From the NCBI GenBank assembly GCA_018268755.1, contig JAFDVW010000007.1, forward strand, positions 1 through 64,000: a stretch of DNA of 64,000 nt. Direction: 5' to 3'. Both the position numbers and the translations under genes were made by a program. A model generated the notes under the pieces. The model searched no databases. It was not told the DNA's origin and worked only from the letters and a program-made list of their open reading frames with translations. The stretch is from Acidobacteriota bacterium (GTDB lineage Bacteria > Acidobacteriota > Terriglobia > Terriglobales > Acidobacteriaceae). Positions 52,206-61,505 of the stretch are shown here, one piece after another (the stretch's first letter is position 1; each line of letters begins with the position of its first letter).

Positions 52206-52709
52206 TCACGACGGAAGCACCGCGGCATCAGATTCGGGATTCAACCTCCATACCTCGAAGTTTAGAAAGCTGGCAAACCCGACCCAGGCGGCATAGATCA
52301 GCATGAGACAAAACGCGGTGCTGGAGAAAACCCGAAACACCATGGCAGTGGCGATGATGGTCGACAGCAAGACCAGGACATCCAGATAAGCCAGCCCCGG
52401 GCGGCGCATCCCGAAAAACAATCCTGACCAGATCACGTTACAGATAATCTGCAGAAAAAATAAAAGGAAAGCGGCGCGGGCCGCACTCCATCCCGCATTG
52501 CGCCAGACCAGCCACGCGCTCAGCGCCATCAGAAAATAGAGCACGGTCCACACCGGCCCAAAAACCCAGTCCGGCGGGGTCAGCGAGGGCTTGCGCAGTA
52601 ACTGGTACCAGGTCTTGACCGAGCTGGCCGTAAACACCGCGCCCAGACCGGCAGCGGAAAAACAGATCACCAGAAACAACCCCAGGACCGCCCACGACTG
52701 ATTAAACAC
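52206..52709 (-). CDS. tspO: TspO/MBR family tryptophan-rich sensory protein
   Basis: 167-aa five-helix membrane protein. ASSVKTWYQLLRKPSLTPPDW, VFGPVWTVLYFLMALSAWLV and WSGLFFGMRRPGLAYLDVLV are the family segments. The tryptophan and proline content is typical. The start is a GTG at 52709 behind AAAGGCGGGG, inside the end of the photolyase gene (8-nt overlap), so the two are coupled. TspO binds porphyrins and affects stress and pigment regulation in bacteria. Pairing with a photolyase supports a light/tetrapyrrole stress role. The frame continues upstream in the photolyase gene only as an overlap. Confidence 0.88.
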   Translation of the reverse strand: MFNQSWAVLGLFLVICFSAAGLGAVFTASSVKTWYQLLRKPSLTPPDWVFGPVWTVLYFLMALSAWLVWRNAGWSAARAAFLLFFLQIICNVIWSGLFFGMRRPGLAYLDVLVLLSTIIATAMVFRVFSSTAFCLMLIYAAWVGFASFLNFEVWRLNPESDAAVLPS

Positions 52710-54093
52710 GTCCCCGCCTTTCCAGCGCGCCCACCTGCTCGATATACCGCGAGGAGTCGAACTTGCGGGAGGTGCTGGCGTACGACATATAACGCACACT
52801 GCCGAAGATCTCGCGCGTGAACCAGGGGCGGTCATGCTTGCCCACGATGGCCCAGGCAATGCCGGCATAACCGTTGGGATCGCGCCCGTCGAGCTCATAG
52901 CGGTCATTGAGCGTAACCGCGCGCTGGTAGGCAACTGCCGGCGAAGGGCTCCACTCCAATATCTTCTTGGCCCAGTACATGCGCAGATAGTTGTGCATCC
53001 AGCCGGTCAGGAGCATCTGCTTTTGCGCCGCATTCCACAGCGGGTCATGGGTCTCGGCATTTTCCAGCTGCTTTTCACTATACAAAACCGGGCGGAAATC
53101 TTGCGCATGGTCTCCCAGCGTACGCTGCGCCCACGGTTCCAGACACTCCATGGAATCGTAAAAAGGGTTGAAACGCACAAAGTTGATGGCGAGCTCGCGG
53201 CGCACAATCAGCTGCTCCAGATAGGCCTCTTGGGCAGCGGCCGGAGCGTCCGCTTTCTGTACCGCCAGCGCTATGGTCAGCGGGCCGATATGCCCGAAAT
53301 GCAAATAGGGCGAAAGCTGGCTGGTCCCCGCCAGCTCCGGGTGGTTGCGTTCGCGGGGATAGCCGGCCAGCCTGCGCTGCACGAACTCCTGCAGGATCCG
53401 TAAAGCCGGTCTTGTGCCAGCGGCCATGCCGGCGACTTCGCGGGCCGAGGAATCCAGTTTCAAGCCTTGCAGCAAATCGTGCTGAGCAGACAAGGCCGGC
53501 AAATCGCGGGGCTTCTTCCAGGCCACCTGGGCTTTGATTTTCTTTGGCGCGGCCAAAAAATCCGGCAACAGGCGATGGATACGTGGCCGGAGGGTGCGCG
53601 CCGCATATTGCTCTTTTTCGAGTAGCCGGGAGGGCACAACCACATCGGCATCCACGGTCCAGAAGGGCACTCGCAGATCCTGCGCCGCCTTTTGCCGCCA
53701 GGATTCCGGCTCCCGCATGGGGTTCTCGTCACCTACGACCAGGCAGGCCCGGACCTCCTCAGAAAACCTGCTGAGGCTGTGATCGGGATAGGCGCGCAAC
53801 ACAAAGCCCACATTGCGCTCCCCGAGATCGTCGGCCAGAGCGGGAATGGCGCTGACCAGAAAACGATAGTGGCGCACATTGGCATGGGGATAAAACGGCA
53901 CTAATCCCAAAAACACCACCACCGGTTTTTGCAGTTCGTTGCCGGCGCGAACCGCGAGATCCAGGGCGGGATTGTCCAGGGCGCGCTGCGCTCGCTGCAT
54001 CCAATAGACCACGCAGCGGCCCGCTGCGTCGGGCTCTCCCGGCCGGCGAACCGTGACCCGGCGGTCTTGCTTCCATTGCTGCCAAAGATTCAT
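52702..54093 (-). CDS. Class II CPD photolyase (deoxyribodipyrimidine photo-lyase)
   Basis: 463-aa FAD light-dependent DNA repair enzyme. VVYWMQRAQRALDNPALDLA near the N-terminus and DPNGYAGIAWAIVGKHDRPW near the C-terminus are signatures of class II rather than the E. coli-type class I. The ATG at 54093 fits the family, and an in-frame TTG two codons upstream is less likely. It repairs cyclobutane pyrimidine dimers under blue/UV-A light. The tspO start lies inside its last codons. The upstream fasciclin gene is separated from it by a terminator. Confidence 0.92.
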   Translation of the reverse strand: MNLWQQWKQDRRVTVRRPGEPDAAGRCVVYWMQRAQRALDNPALDLAVRAGNELQKPVVVFLGLVPFYPHANVRHYRFLVSAIPALADDLGERNVGFVLRAYPDHSLSRFSEEVRACLVVGDENPMREPESWRQKAAQDLRVPFWTVDADVVVPSRLLEKEQYAARTLRPRIHRLLPDFLAAPKKIKAQVAWKKPRDLPALSAQHDLLQGLKLDSSAREVAGMAAGTRPALRILQEFVQRRLAGYPRERNHPELAGTSQLSPYLHFGHIGPLTIALAVQKADAPAAAQEAYLEQLIVRRELAINFVRFNPFYDSMECLEPWAQRTLGDHAQDFRPVLYSEKQLENAETHDPLWNAAQKQMLLTGWMHNYLRMYWAKKILEWSPSPAVAYQRAVTLNDRYELDGRDPNGYAGIAWAIVGKHDRPWFTREIFGSVRYMSYASTSRKFDSSRYIEQVGALERRGRV

Positions 54094-54100
54094 AAGCAAT

Positions 54101-54130
54101 AAAAAAGGGAGATGCAGTTCCGCCTCTCCC
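54101..54130 (-). terminator. Terminator downstream of the fasciclin gene
   Basis: On the minus strand GGGAGA (complement of 54125-54130) pairs with TCTCCC (complement of 54107-54112) around a 12-nt loop, followed by TTTTTT. It ends the fasciclin transcript and lies only 8 nt before the photolyase start codon, so the photolyase must be transcribed by readthrough or from a promoter overlapping this element. Confidence 0.7.
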
Positions 54131-54165
54131 CTGTTGTTCTCTGGATGAATTGTAAGGCCAGACCG

Positions 54166-54651
54166 CTAGTCCTTCGGCAGAAGCACCGTGTCAATCACAT
54201 GGATCACGCCATTCGATGCCCAGACATCGGCTTTGATTACTTTGGCGCCATTCACTGTCACGGTCCCGTCCTGGGTGGCGATTTGTACCTCCTGGCCGTT
54301 CACCGTCTTGGCGGAGTTCAGCTTCACTACCGCGGCAGCGGGTACTTTTCCGGCTACCACGTGGTACAGCAGGATAGCCTTCAACTTTTCCTTGTTCTCG
54401 GGACGCAGCAAGGTTTCGACCGTCCCCGCCGGCAGCTTCTTGAAGGCATCGTCGGTGGGAGCAAACACGGTGAAAGGCCCCGCTCCCTTGAGCGTGCTGA
54501 CCAGGTCCGCAGCCTGTAACGCTGCAGCCAGGGTTTGGAAAGAACCCGCCGCGACGGCGGTATCCACGATGTCTTTTTTGGGGGAGCCAGCGCTCATGGG
54601 CAACGCCAGGGCCAGCAGAGCAAGAGCGATGGCCATACTTTTCCACTTCAT
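54166..54651 (-). CDS. Secreted fasciclin (FAS1) domain protein
   Basis: 161 aa. The signal peptide ([21 protein letters not shown]) is followed by one FAS1 domain: [53 protein letters not shown] and [16 protein letters not shown]1 domains mediate adhesion or bind ligands outside the cell. The ATG at 54651 has an AAGGAGAAG ribosome site and the signal peptide. The divergent XRE-cupin regulator gene starts 165 nt away. Confidence 0.92.
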   Translation of the reverse strand: MKWKSMAIALALLALALPMSAGSPKKDIVDTAVAAGSFQTLAAALQAADLVSTLKGAGPFTVFAPTDDAFKKLPAGTVETLLRPENKEKLKAILLYHVVAGKVPAAAVVKLNSAKTVNGQEVQIATQDGTVTVNGAKVIKADVWASNGVIHVIDTVLLPKD

Positions 54652-54816
54652 GGTCTCTTCTCCTTTACAGTTGCACCTTAGGCCGGTGCGGTGTATTAAC
54701 TGTAGTGCACATTTATTTTCTTTTGGTGCAAACCGGCAAAGATCATCCAACTGGTTTTCCCGCCAGGAAAAGCCCTTAGCGGGTGCTTTCCTGGAAAGAA
54801 AACCATCGAGGTCGCA

Positions 54817-55401
54817 ATGAACAAGACCATTACGGAAGGGCTGAAGCCTTACTCGATTGGCGAGAAGTTGCGCACGTTACGTCTGAAGAAAAGCATGGGA
54901 CTGGTGGAGCTGGGGAAACACACTGGCCTTTCCCCCGCCATGCTCTCCAAGCTGGAACGGGGCAAACTCTTTCCCACGCTGCCCACGCTGCTGCGCATCG
55001 CCCTGGTTTTCGGAGTGGGGCTTGACCATTTCTTTACCGACGAGCGCAAGCGCCATGTGGTCGCCATTGTGCGCAAGCAAGAGCGGCTCAAGTTTCCCGA
55101 GATGCCGCGCAGCAGCAGTATCGCTTACAGCTTCGAGAGCCTGGATTTCAAGGCGACCGACCGCAAGCTGAATGCTTTTTACGCGGAGTTCGAAGCGGTG
55201 GAGGAAAATGCCGTGCGCCTGCACCAGCATGCCGGCATAGAGCTGCTGTATTTGATTCAGGGAAAGCTGGCGCTGACCATTGGCTCCGACGTGTATACGC
55301 TGGAATCGGGAGACGCCGCTTATTTTGATTCCGCAGTGCGTCATGGCTATCGTCGCGTCGCCAAGACGCCGTGCAGCGCCGTGATCGTGACCACATCGTA
55401 G
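54817..55401 (+). CDS. XRE-family regulator with C-terminal cupin domain
   Basis: 194 aa. The HTH lies at ~14-68 ([40 protein letters not shown]). A cupin domain follows at ~120-190 with [20 protein letters not shown] and [15 protein letters not shown]. Such proteins usually repress genes for amine, sugar or antioxidant metabolism, with the cupin sensing a small molecule. Targets are unknown. It is divergent from the fasciclin gene and convergent with the pseudouridine synthase gene, with a 2-nt gap. Confidence 0.87.
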   Translation: MNKTITEGLKPYSIGEKLRTLRLKKSMGLVELGKHTGLSPAMLSKLERGKLFPTLPTLLRIALVFGVGLDHFFTDERKRHVVAIVRKQERLKFPEMPRSSSIAYSFESLDFKATDRKLNAFYAEFEAVEENAVRLHQHAGIELLYLIQGKLALTIGSDVYTLESGDAAYFDSAVRHGYRRVAKTPCSAVIVTTS

Positions 55402-55403
55402 GG

Positions 55404-56168
55404 TCAGCGTGGAGGAGTCTTCCCCGTCATGGCGCGGTCGAGGCCGTGTTTTTCCTCCGGGGTCAAACTGCGGCTGTGGCCTTTCGCCAGATCGCCCAAG
55501 GGCAAAGTCCCAATCGCCACCCGCACCAAGCGCAGGACCTCGACCCCGAGTTCCTGGCAAATACGGCGGATGTGCCGGTTCTTACCCTCATCCAGAGTGA
55601 TTTCCAGCCAGGAATTGCGTTTGCCCTGGCGCAACTTGCGCGCATCCCTGACCTGCAGAAGATCGCCCTTGCTCCGTACCCCCTGGCGCATGCGAAGCAG
55701 CAGCTCGTCATCCGCGAGCGATGCGATCTGCACATGGTAGGTTTTTTCCAGATGAGTTTCCGGCGCGAGCACGCGCGCGGCCCACTCGGAATCATTGCTG
55801 ACCAGCAACAGGCCCTCGCTGGCCTGGTCGAGGCGTCCCACGGGAGCCACCCAGGGTAATTCTTCCGGCAGGCACGCGTAGATGGTTTGGCGGCCCTTTT
55901 CATCGCAAGCCGTGACCACCACGCCCCGCGGCTTGTTCAGCATGAGATAGAGCAACGGTGGCGAGGCCACCTCACCGCCATCCACGGTGATGCGGTCCTT
56001 TTCCATGTGTACCGGAGTCTCCGCATCGCGGCGCAACGCGCCATTGAGCCGCACGCGTCCCTGGCGGATGAGCGCCATCGCTTCCGAGCGCGAGCAGTAG
56101 CCGAGCTTCGACAAGGCCCGCGCCAGGCCGACGCGACGACTGGTTCGGTTCGAAGGCTTTTCCGCCAC
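55404..56168 (-). CDS. Pseudouridine synthase, RsuA/RluB/E/F family
   Basis: 254 aa. An N-terminal S4 RNA-binding domain (~15-60: LARALSKLGYCSRSEAMALI) precedes the catalytic domain. The catalytic Asp is in VAPVGRLDQASEGLLLVSND, and MLNKPRGVVVTACDEKGR is the family start motif. It makes pseudouridine in rRNA. RluB or RluF would be the nearest named relatives, but the exact site cannot be told. It is convergent with the XRE-cupin gene and divergent from the LysE transporter gene. Confidence 0.9.
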   Translation of the reverse strand: MAEKPSNRTSRRVGLARALSKLGYCSRSEAMALIRQGRVRLNGALRRDAETPVHMEKDRITVDGGEVASPPLLYLMLNKPRGVVVTACDEKGRQTIYACLPEELPWVAPVGRLDQASEGLLLVSNDSEWAARVLAPETHLEKTYHVQIASLADDELLLRMRQGVRSKGDLLQVRDARKLRQGKRNSWLEITLDEGKNRHIRRICQELGVEVLRLVRVAIGTLPLGDLAKGHSRSLTPEEKHGLDRAMTGKTPPR

Positions 56169-56223
56169 CTGGTCATGCTACCCGAATTGCGCCACCGGGA
56201 CCGGACTCTTGTACAATCCCGGC

Positions 56224-56862
56224 ATGATCGATGGGCAACACTTCCTCCTCTTTCTGGGGGCGGCCATGCTCCTGGCCATTGCGCCGGGGCCGGGCATGCT
56301 CTATGTGCTGGCCCGCACTCTGGCAGGTGGACGACGCGAGGGCATCCTGTCCTCGCTGGGCACCTATCTGGGCGGCATGGTACATGTGGTGGCCGCGGCC
56401 ACCGGGCTATCTTTGCTGCTGGCAACTTCCGCGTTGGCTTTTTCGATGGTGAAATACGCGGGGGCGGCCTATCTCATCTACCTCGGCGTGCGCATGGTGC
56501 TGAGCGCCCGGAAAGATGAGACGGAGGAGATCGCCATCTCCGGAAACGCGGGTTCCCGCCGCAGTCCGCTCTGGCAGGGCGTGACCACGGAAGTGCTCAA
56601 TCCCAAGACAGCGTTGTTTTTTCTCGCTTTCATTCCCCAGTTTGTAGACCGGCATCACGGCTCAGCGCTCTGGCAGTTTCTCTTGCTGGGAAGTATTTCG
56701 GTGACCTTCAATACGGCGTGCGATCTGGTAGTCACACTGCTGGCCGCACCCATCGGAGCGCGCTTGCGCGCTTCCGCCACCCTGCGGCGACGCCAGCGCA
56801 CCGCCACCGGCTTGACCCTGATCGGGCTCGGCGCGTACGTCGCCGTCGCCGATACGAAGTAG
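56224..56862 (+). CDS. LysE/RhtB-family amino acid exporter
   Basis: 212 aa with six membrane helices. The APGPGMLYVLARTLAGGRRE segment with the family GP motif, and VLNPKTALFFLAFIPQFVD, are hallmark stretches. It exports amino acids or related metabolites. I used the ATG at 56224. A TTG 5 codons upstream is possible. Its stop is 2 nt before the epoxide hydrolase start, so the two are one operon. Confidence 0.88.
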   Translation: MIDGQHFLLFLGAAMLLAIAPGPGMLYVLARTLAGGRREGILSSLGTYLGGMVHVVAAATGLSLLLATSALAFSMVKYAGAAYLIYLGVRMVLSARKDETEEIAISGNAGSRRSPLWQGVTTEVLNPKTALFFLAFIPQFVDRHHGSALWQFLLLGSISVTFNTACDLVVTLLAAPIGARLRASATLRRRQRTATGLTLIGLGAYVAVADTK

Positions 56863-56864
56863 CT

Positions 56865-58013
56865 ATGAAAATCGAAGCCTTCACCCTCCCCTACGCAGAA
56901 GCCGCCGTGGCCGATCTGCGGGAACGCCTTTCCCGTACCCGCTGGCCCGACGCCAGCCCGGGTGAGCCCTGGGAATATGGCGTCGATCTCGGCTACCTGC
57001 AGGATATCTGCCACTACTGGAAAGAGGAGTTCGACTGGAAGGCGCAACTGGCCTTTATGGCGAAGTTCCCCCACTTCCGCGCCACCATTGACGGGACCGG
57101 CGTCCATTTCATGCACGTGCGGGGCAAAGGGCCTTCCCCGCTTCCCCTGGTGCTGACCCATGGTTGGCCGGGGTCGTTTCTGGAGATGATGAAGGTCATT
57201 CCCCTGCTGACCGATCCGGCAAGCCACGGAGGAAGCGCCGCCGACGCTTTCGATGTAGTGGTGCCTTCTCTTCCCGGGTTTGGCTACTCGGACCGCCCCA
57301 GTGATCCGGGCATGAACACCTTTCGCATTGCAGAGCTATGGGCGGAACTCATGCGGGGACTGGGCTATGCGCGTTTTGCCGCGCAGGGCGGTGATTTTGG
57401 AGCGAGCGTCTGCACCCTGTTGGGTCTGCGACACGCCGAGCACGTGATTGGCATCCACCTGAATTACATTCCCGGATCGTACTGCCCTTATCTCGAGCCC
57501 GGGGACAAGATCACGGCTGTCGAGCAATCGTTCCTCGACGATGCCGACCGCTGGTGGGCCGAATCAGGCGCCTATGGGCATGTGCAGAGAAATGATCCGC
57601 AGACATTGGCTTACGGATTGAATGATTCGCCGGCCGGCCTGGCGGCTTGGATCCTGGGAAAGTTCCGCGACTGGGCGGATTGCGACGGCGACCCAGAGCG
57701 CCGCTTCACCAAAGACGAACTGCTGGCCAATGTGACGCTCTATTGGATGACCGAGACCATTCACTCATCGTGCCGGTTGTATCTTGAAACCAAGAAGGCG
57801 CCGTTGCACTTCAGGAAGGGCGATTTTGTGGGCGTGCCCTGCGCTATTGCCCAATTTGCCAAGGAGGCGCCGTTTCCGGCGCGGGCCTGGGTGGAACGAG
57901 GCTATAACGTTCAACAGTGGACGGACGTGCCGCGCGGCGGGCATTTTGCCGCGCTGGAAGAACCAGAGTTGCTGGTCAAAGACATGCGCAGCTTCTTCCG
58001 CAAGCTGCGCTAA
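56865..58013 (+). CDS. Epoxide hydrolase family protein
   Basis: 382-aa alpha/beta hydrolase with the N-terminal epoxide hydrolase lid region (~1-90). The nucleophile Asp177 is in QGGDFGASVC. HGWPGSFLEM is the oxyanion-hole motif, and catalytic His360 is in RGGHFAALEEPE. It converts epoxides to diols, in this case of unknown origin. The ATG at 56865 is 2 nt after the LysE stop, so co-translation is likely. It is convergent with the Mrp gene, 13 nt away. Confidence 0.9.
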   Translation: MKIEAFTLPYAEAAVADLRERLSRTRWPDASPGEPWEYGVDLGYLQDICHYWKEEFDWKAQLAFMAKFPHFRATIDGTGVHFMHVRGKGPSPLPLVLTHGWPGSFLEMMKVIPLLTDPASHGGSAADAFDVVVPSLPGFGYSDRPSDPGMNTFRIAELWAELMRGLGYARFAAQGGDFGASVCTLLGLRHAEHVIGIHLNYIPGSYCPYLEPGDKITAVEQSFLDDADRWWAESGAYGHVQRNDPQTLAYGLNDSPAGLAAWILGKFRDWADCDGDPERRFTKDELLANVTLYWMTETIHSSCRLYLETKKAPLHFRKGDFVGVPCAIAQFAKEAPFPARAWVERGYNVQQWTDVPRGGHFAALEEPELLVKDMRSFFRKLR

Positions 58014-58026
58014 CGGCGGCGGGCGC

Positions 58027-58872
58027 TTACTGGACCTGAATCACGCCGTCGGAAGCGCCCGACTGAATTTCATCCACTCTCTGCACCACCTTGCGGGCAA
58101 AGTCGTAGAGCGGCTGGGCGCCTTCTTCTCCGGCCAGGACGGCGGGGGAACCCGAGTCTCCCGCTTTCCGGATGTTGGGATCGAGCTGAATCTGTCCCAG
58201 GAATGAAACGCCAAACTCCGCAGCGGTTTTCTCGGCCCCACCGCGGGAGAAGATGTCAATCTCGTGGTGGCAGTGGGGACAAACAAAGAAGCTCATATTT
58301 TCTACCATGCCCACAATGTCGACCTTCATCTGGTGAAACATCTCGATCGCCTTGCGCGCGTCCTGCAAGGAAACGTCGGAAGGGGTGGAAACCACCACCG
58401 CTCCGGTGAGCGGCACGGTCTGGATCAGCGACAACGCGACGTCCCCGGTCCCCGGCGGCAGATCGACCACCAGATAATCCAGATCGCCCCATTCCACCGA
58501 GCCCAGAAATTGCCGGATGATGGAGTGCAGCATGGGGCCGCGCCAGATCAGCGGCTTGTCGCCCGGATTCAGAAATCCCACGGAAATGACCTTCAGGCCG
58601 TGCGCCTCCAGGGGAAGAATACGGTTGTCGGGAAGCACCTTGGGCTGGGCGTTGATCCCCAGCATCAAAGGGACATTGGGGCCATAAACGTCCGCGTCAA
58701 GCAGACCCACTTTGTATCCCAGTTTGACCAGCGCAATGGCCAGATTCACTGAGAGCGTGGTTTTGCCCACGCCCCCCTTGCCGGAACCCACGGCGATGAT
58801 GGAGTCCACGCCGGGCAGCGGTTGCGGACCTTGGGGCGGTTGTCCAGGACGGGGAGGCATGGCGGAACTCAA
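58027..58872 (-). CDS. mrp: Mrp/NBP35-family iron-sulfur carrier ATPase
   Basis: 281 aa. The deviant Walker A is VGSGKGGVGKTTLS. DADVYGPNVP, VVDLPPGTGD and the C-terminal VCPHCHH (CxxC) motif, which in relatives bridges a [4Fe-4S] cluster between two subunits, are present. The role is carriage of Fe-S clusters to apoproteins. The N-terminal DUF59 domain seen in some Mrp proteins is absent; this is the short ApbC-type form with a Pro-rich start. The nearby cydAB genes are 212 nt upstream on the same strand. Confidence 0.9.
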   Translation of the reverse strand: MSSAMPPRPGQPPQGPQPLPGVDSIIAVGSGKGGVGKTTLSVNLAIALVKLGYKVGLLDADVYGPNVPLMLGINAQPKVLPDNRILPLEAHGLKVISVGFLNPGDKPLIWRGPMLHSIIRQFLGSVEWGDLDYLVVDLPPGTGDVALSLIQTVPLTGAVVVSTPSDVSLQDARKAIEMFHQMKVDIVGMVENMSFFVCPHCHHEIDIFSRGGAEKTAAEFGVSFLGQIQLDPNIRKAGDSGSPAVLAGEEGAQPLYDFARKVVQRVDEIQSGASDGVIQVQ

Positions 58873-59048
58873 AGGGTCACCTTCACTCAGTTGGAATCAG
58901 GGGAACGTCAATTATACAGATGGTGGCGGAAGGGCGGGTGGGAGCGGGCGCGAAAGCTGGGCCTCTTCTCGAACGGCGATCGGCGATAGCCGAGGCCTGC
59001 CCGGAGCATCGACGAAGGAATAGCGGTCCCTCGAGAGTCCGGGATTTT

Positions 59049-59082
59049 AAAAAACAGCGAGACGCTGCCAGGCAAGGTCTCG
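59049..59082 (-). terminator. Probable terminator of cydAB
   Basis: On the minus strand CGAGAC (complement of 59077-59082) and GTCTCG (complement of 59058-59063) enclose a 13-nt loop and are followed by CTGTTTTTT. The element begins 2 nt after the cydB stop codon. Confidence 0.6.
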
Positions 59083-59084
59083 AT

Positions 59085-60125
59085 CTAGTAGCCTGCGTCT
59101 TCCAGCTTCACTTTGCCGCGGAACATGCGGTAGATGAAAACGAAGTAGCCCAGGGTCAGCACGATCCCGATGATCCACCAGCTCAAGCCCACGATCAGCC
59201 CATGCCGGCCCGCGGCTGAATTGTAGATGGTCAGGCTATAGGAGGGATCGGTGCTTGCAGGGAGCACTACGGGATATAACGCGAAGGCCGCGCCCACCAG
59301 CATGCCCACAATGTAGAAGCAGGAACCGAGAAACGCGGCTTTTTCCAGCCCCTTGCGCCCGGCCCAGAACATGACAATCAGGCTGCCGGTCACCACCAGG
59401 GGAACCAGCATTCCGATGGAATGTTCGCGATAATTATCCAGCACCTGGGGACGAATCCAGCAGGTGGCGGCCAGGCTCAGAACGGTCAGCAGCACCTGCA
59501 CCGGCCACAGAGCCAGGGCGGTGCGGCGGGCGCGGCGGTTCAATTCGTTCTCCGTCTTGACGGCAACATAGAGCGCTCCGTGCGCGGTCAAGGTGACCAG
59601 GGCCACCACTCCGGCCAGCACGGTATACCAATCGAGGATGCCGTTGTTGGTGCCTACCCGGAAATCCGTCCACAATGGCTCGAAGAAGTAGCCGTCAGCG
59701 CGCAGGGGGACGCCGCGAATGACATTGCCCAGCGCCGCCCCGAAAAAGATGGCCAGCAGGGCGCTGGATACGGAGAAAACCACATCGAAGAAGCCTTGCC
59801 ACACGGGATTTTCCATGTGGGTGCGGAATTCGATGCCGATGGCGCGCAGCATGAGCAGCCACAACACCATCATGAGGGGCAGGTAGAACCCGCTGAAGCT
59901 GGAAGCATAGAGCTGCGGGAAGGCGAAGTAGAGGGTGCCGCCGGCGGCCAGCAGCCAGACTTCGTTTCCGTCCCACACCGGGCCGATGGCGCGCAGGATC
60001 ATGCGCCGTTCCGGAGTGCCTTTGGCGGCGAACAGATAAATCACGCCCGCGCCCAGATCAAAGCCGTCCAGCACTACATACGCGGCCACCATGACGGCAA
60101 CGATGCAAAACCAGAGCGTTTCCAT
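59085..60125 (-). CDS. cydB: Cytochrome bd ubiquinol oxidase subunit II
   Basis: 346 aa with about eight to nine membrane helices. METLWFCIVAVMVAAYVVLD with GFDLGAGVIY at the N-terminus and IGPVWDGNEVWLLAAGGTLY are diagnostic of CydB. It forms the scaffold partner of CydA in the quinol:O2 oxidoreductase with high oxygen affinity. The start base 60125 is also the last base of the cydA stop codon, so they are coupled. No cydX-like small gene follows, only a terminator. Confidence 0.95.
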   Translation of the reverse strand: METLWFCIVAVMVAAYVVLDGFDLGAGVIYLFAAKGTPERRMILRAIGPVWDGNEVWLLAAGGTLYFAFPQLYASSFSGFYLPLMMVLWLLMLRAIGIEFRTHMENPVWQGFFDVVFSVSSALLAIFFGAALGNVIRGVPLRADGYFFEPLWTDFRVGTNNGILDWYTVLAGVVALVTLTAHGALYVAVKTENELNRRARRTALALWPVQVLLTVLSLAATCWIRPQVLDNYREHSIGMLVPLVVTGSLIVMFWAGRKGLEKAAFLGSCFYIVGMLVGAAFALYPVVLPASTDPSYSLTIYNSAAGRHGLIVGLSWWIIGIVLTLGYFVFIYRMFRGKVKLEDAGY

Positions 60126-61462
60126 TAGTGTCCTCCGCCTGCTTCGCTGACGGGACCGCGTTCAATTTCCCGCCGCACCAGGAACAAAAACAGAATGCCC
60201 AGCACCAGATAGATACCCATGAAGCCCAGCAGGGTAAACATGCCGTTGCCGGCGGAAACCGTCTTGGAATAGCCATCCAGCGTCCGCATCAAGCCATACA
60301 CCAGCCAGGGCTGCCGTCCCAGCTCGGCGGTCATCCAGCCGGCGGTGTTGGCGATGTAGGGAAACGGCAAACATAGCAGCAGGATCCACAACATCCAGCG
60401 CGCCTGGAATAACTTATTGCGCCACAGCAGCAACACCGCCACCACGGAGATGGCGATGAAGATGGTCCCCAGCCCCACCATGATGTGGTAGCTGTAATAG
60501 AGCAGCGGGATATTGGTCGGCCAATCTTCCTGGGGGAACGAGTCCAGCCCCTGCACCCGCGCCTCCCAGCGGCGATAGGTCAGCATGCTGAGCATTTTGG
60601 GCACGTACAGGGGATTGTCGATGGTCTTCTCTTCCGCGTTGGGCTGGCCGATGATAATGAGCGGCGCGCCGGGCTGGCTGGTAAACAGCGCCTCCATGGC
60701 GGCCAGCGTGGCCGGCTGATGGCGGGCCACCATCTTGCCCTGGCCGTCCCCGGTGGGGAATACCTGCAGGATGCTGAAGATGCAGCCTGCAATCACTCCC
60801 GTCTTCACGAAGATCCGGCCGTGATCCACATACTTCCCCCACAACAGATAAAACGCGCCGATGGAGGCCATCACAAAGGCCCCGGTAATCACCGAGCCGC
60901 TCATGTTGTGGGCGTATTGCCACCACGCCCAGGGATTCAGCACCAGCGCCCAGAAACTGGAGAGCTGCACCGAGCCGTCCGCGGCGCGCTCATAGCCCAC
61001 GGGATATTGCATCCATGCGTTGGTGGCGATAATGAAATAGCCGGAAATCCACGACCCCAAGAACACAGCCACCGCCGACCACCAGTGCATGCGCGGGCTC
61101 AGGCGCTTCTCACCATAGAGAAACAATCCCAGGAAGGCCGACTCCAGAAAGAAGGCGAACATGCCCTCCATGGCCAGGGTCTGGCCGATGACGCCGCCGG
61201 CGAACCTCGAGAAGTGGGACCAGTTCGTGCCGAACTGAAATTCCATGGGAATGCCGGTCACCACGCCCAGCACGAAGTTGATGCCGAAGATGCGGGCCCA
61301 GAATCGCGCCGCCTGATTGTAAGTTTCATCGTTGCGGCGCAGGGCCAGGGTCTTCAGAATCACGATCAGCGGGGCCAGCCCCATGGTGAGTTGCGGGAAG
61401 AGATAATGAAAAGTTGCGGTAAAAGCAAAATGCAGGCGGTGAACAATCAGAGCGCTATCCAT
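60125..61462 (-). CDS. cydA: Cytochrome bd ubiquinol oxidase subunit I
   Basis: 445-aa haem-bearing subunit. Haem ligands by position: His19 (TATFHYLF) and His185 (QYAHNMSG). Glu99 and Glu107 (MEGMFAFFLES) are the proton-path acids. The GRQPW motif is in LGRQPWLVYG. The Q-loop is the short (S) form, about KMLSMLTYRRWEARVQGLDS. Oxidation of quinol by O2 without proton pumping supports growth at low oxygen. It is preceded by a strong CRP/FNR-type palindrome and TATAAT (61506-61552), so it is probably regulated by oxygen or energy state. Confidence 0.95.
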   Translation of the reverse strand: MDSALIVHRLHFAFTATFHYLFPQLTMGLAPLIVILKTLALRRNDETYNQAARFWARIFGINFVLGVVTGIPMEFQFGTNWSHFSRFAGGVIGQTLAMEGMFAFFLESAFLGLFLYGEKRLSPRMHWWSAVAVFLGSWISGYFIIATNAWMQYPVGYERAADGSVQLSSFWALVLNPWAWWQYAHNMSGSVITGAFVMASIGAFYLLWGKYVDHGRIFVKTGVIAGCIFSILQVFPTGDGQGKMVARHQPATLAAMEALFTSQPGAPLIIIGQPNAEEKTIDNPLYVPKMLSMLTYRRWEARVQGLDSFPQEDWPTNIPLLYYSYHIMVGLGTIFIAISVVAVLLLWRNKLFQARWMLWILLLCLPFPYIANTAGWMTAELGRQPWLVYGLMRTLDGYSKTVSAGNGMFTLLGFMGIYLVLGILFLFLVRREIERGPVSEAGGGH

Positions 61463-61505
61463 GATAGTTCCGGGCCACCCCTCTCAGGCATTCATCAACA
61501 GCGCG

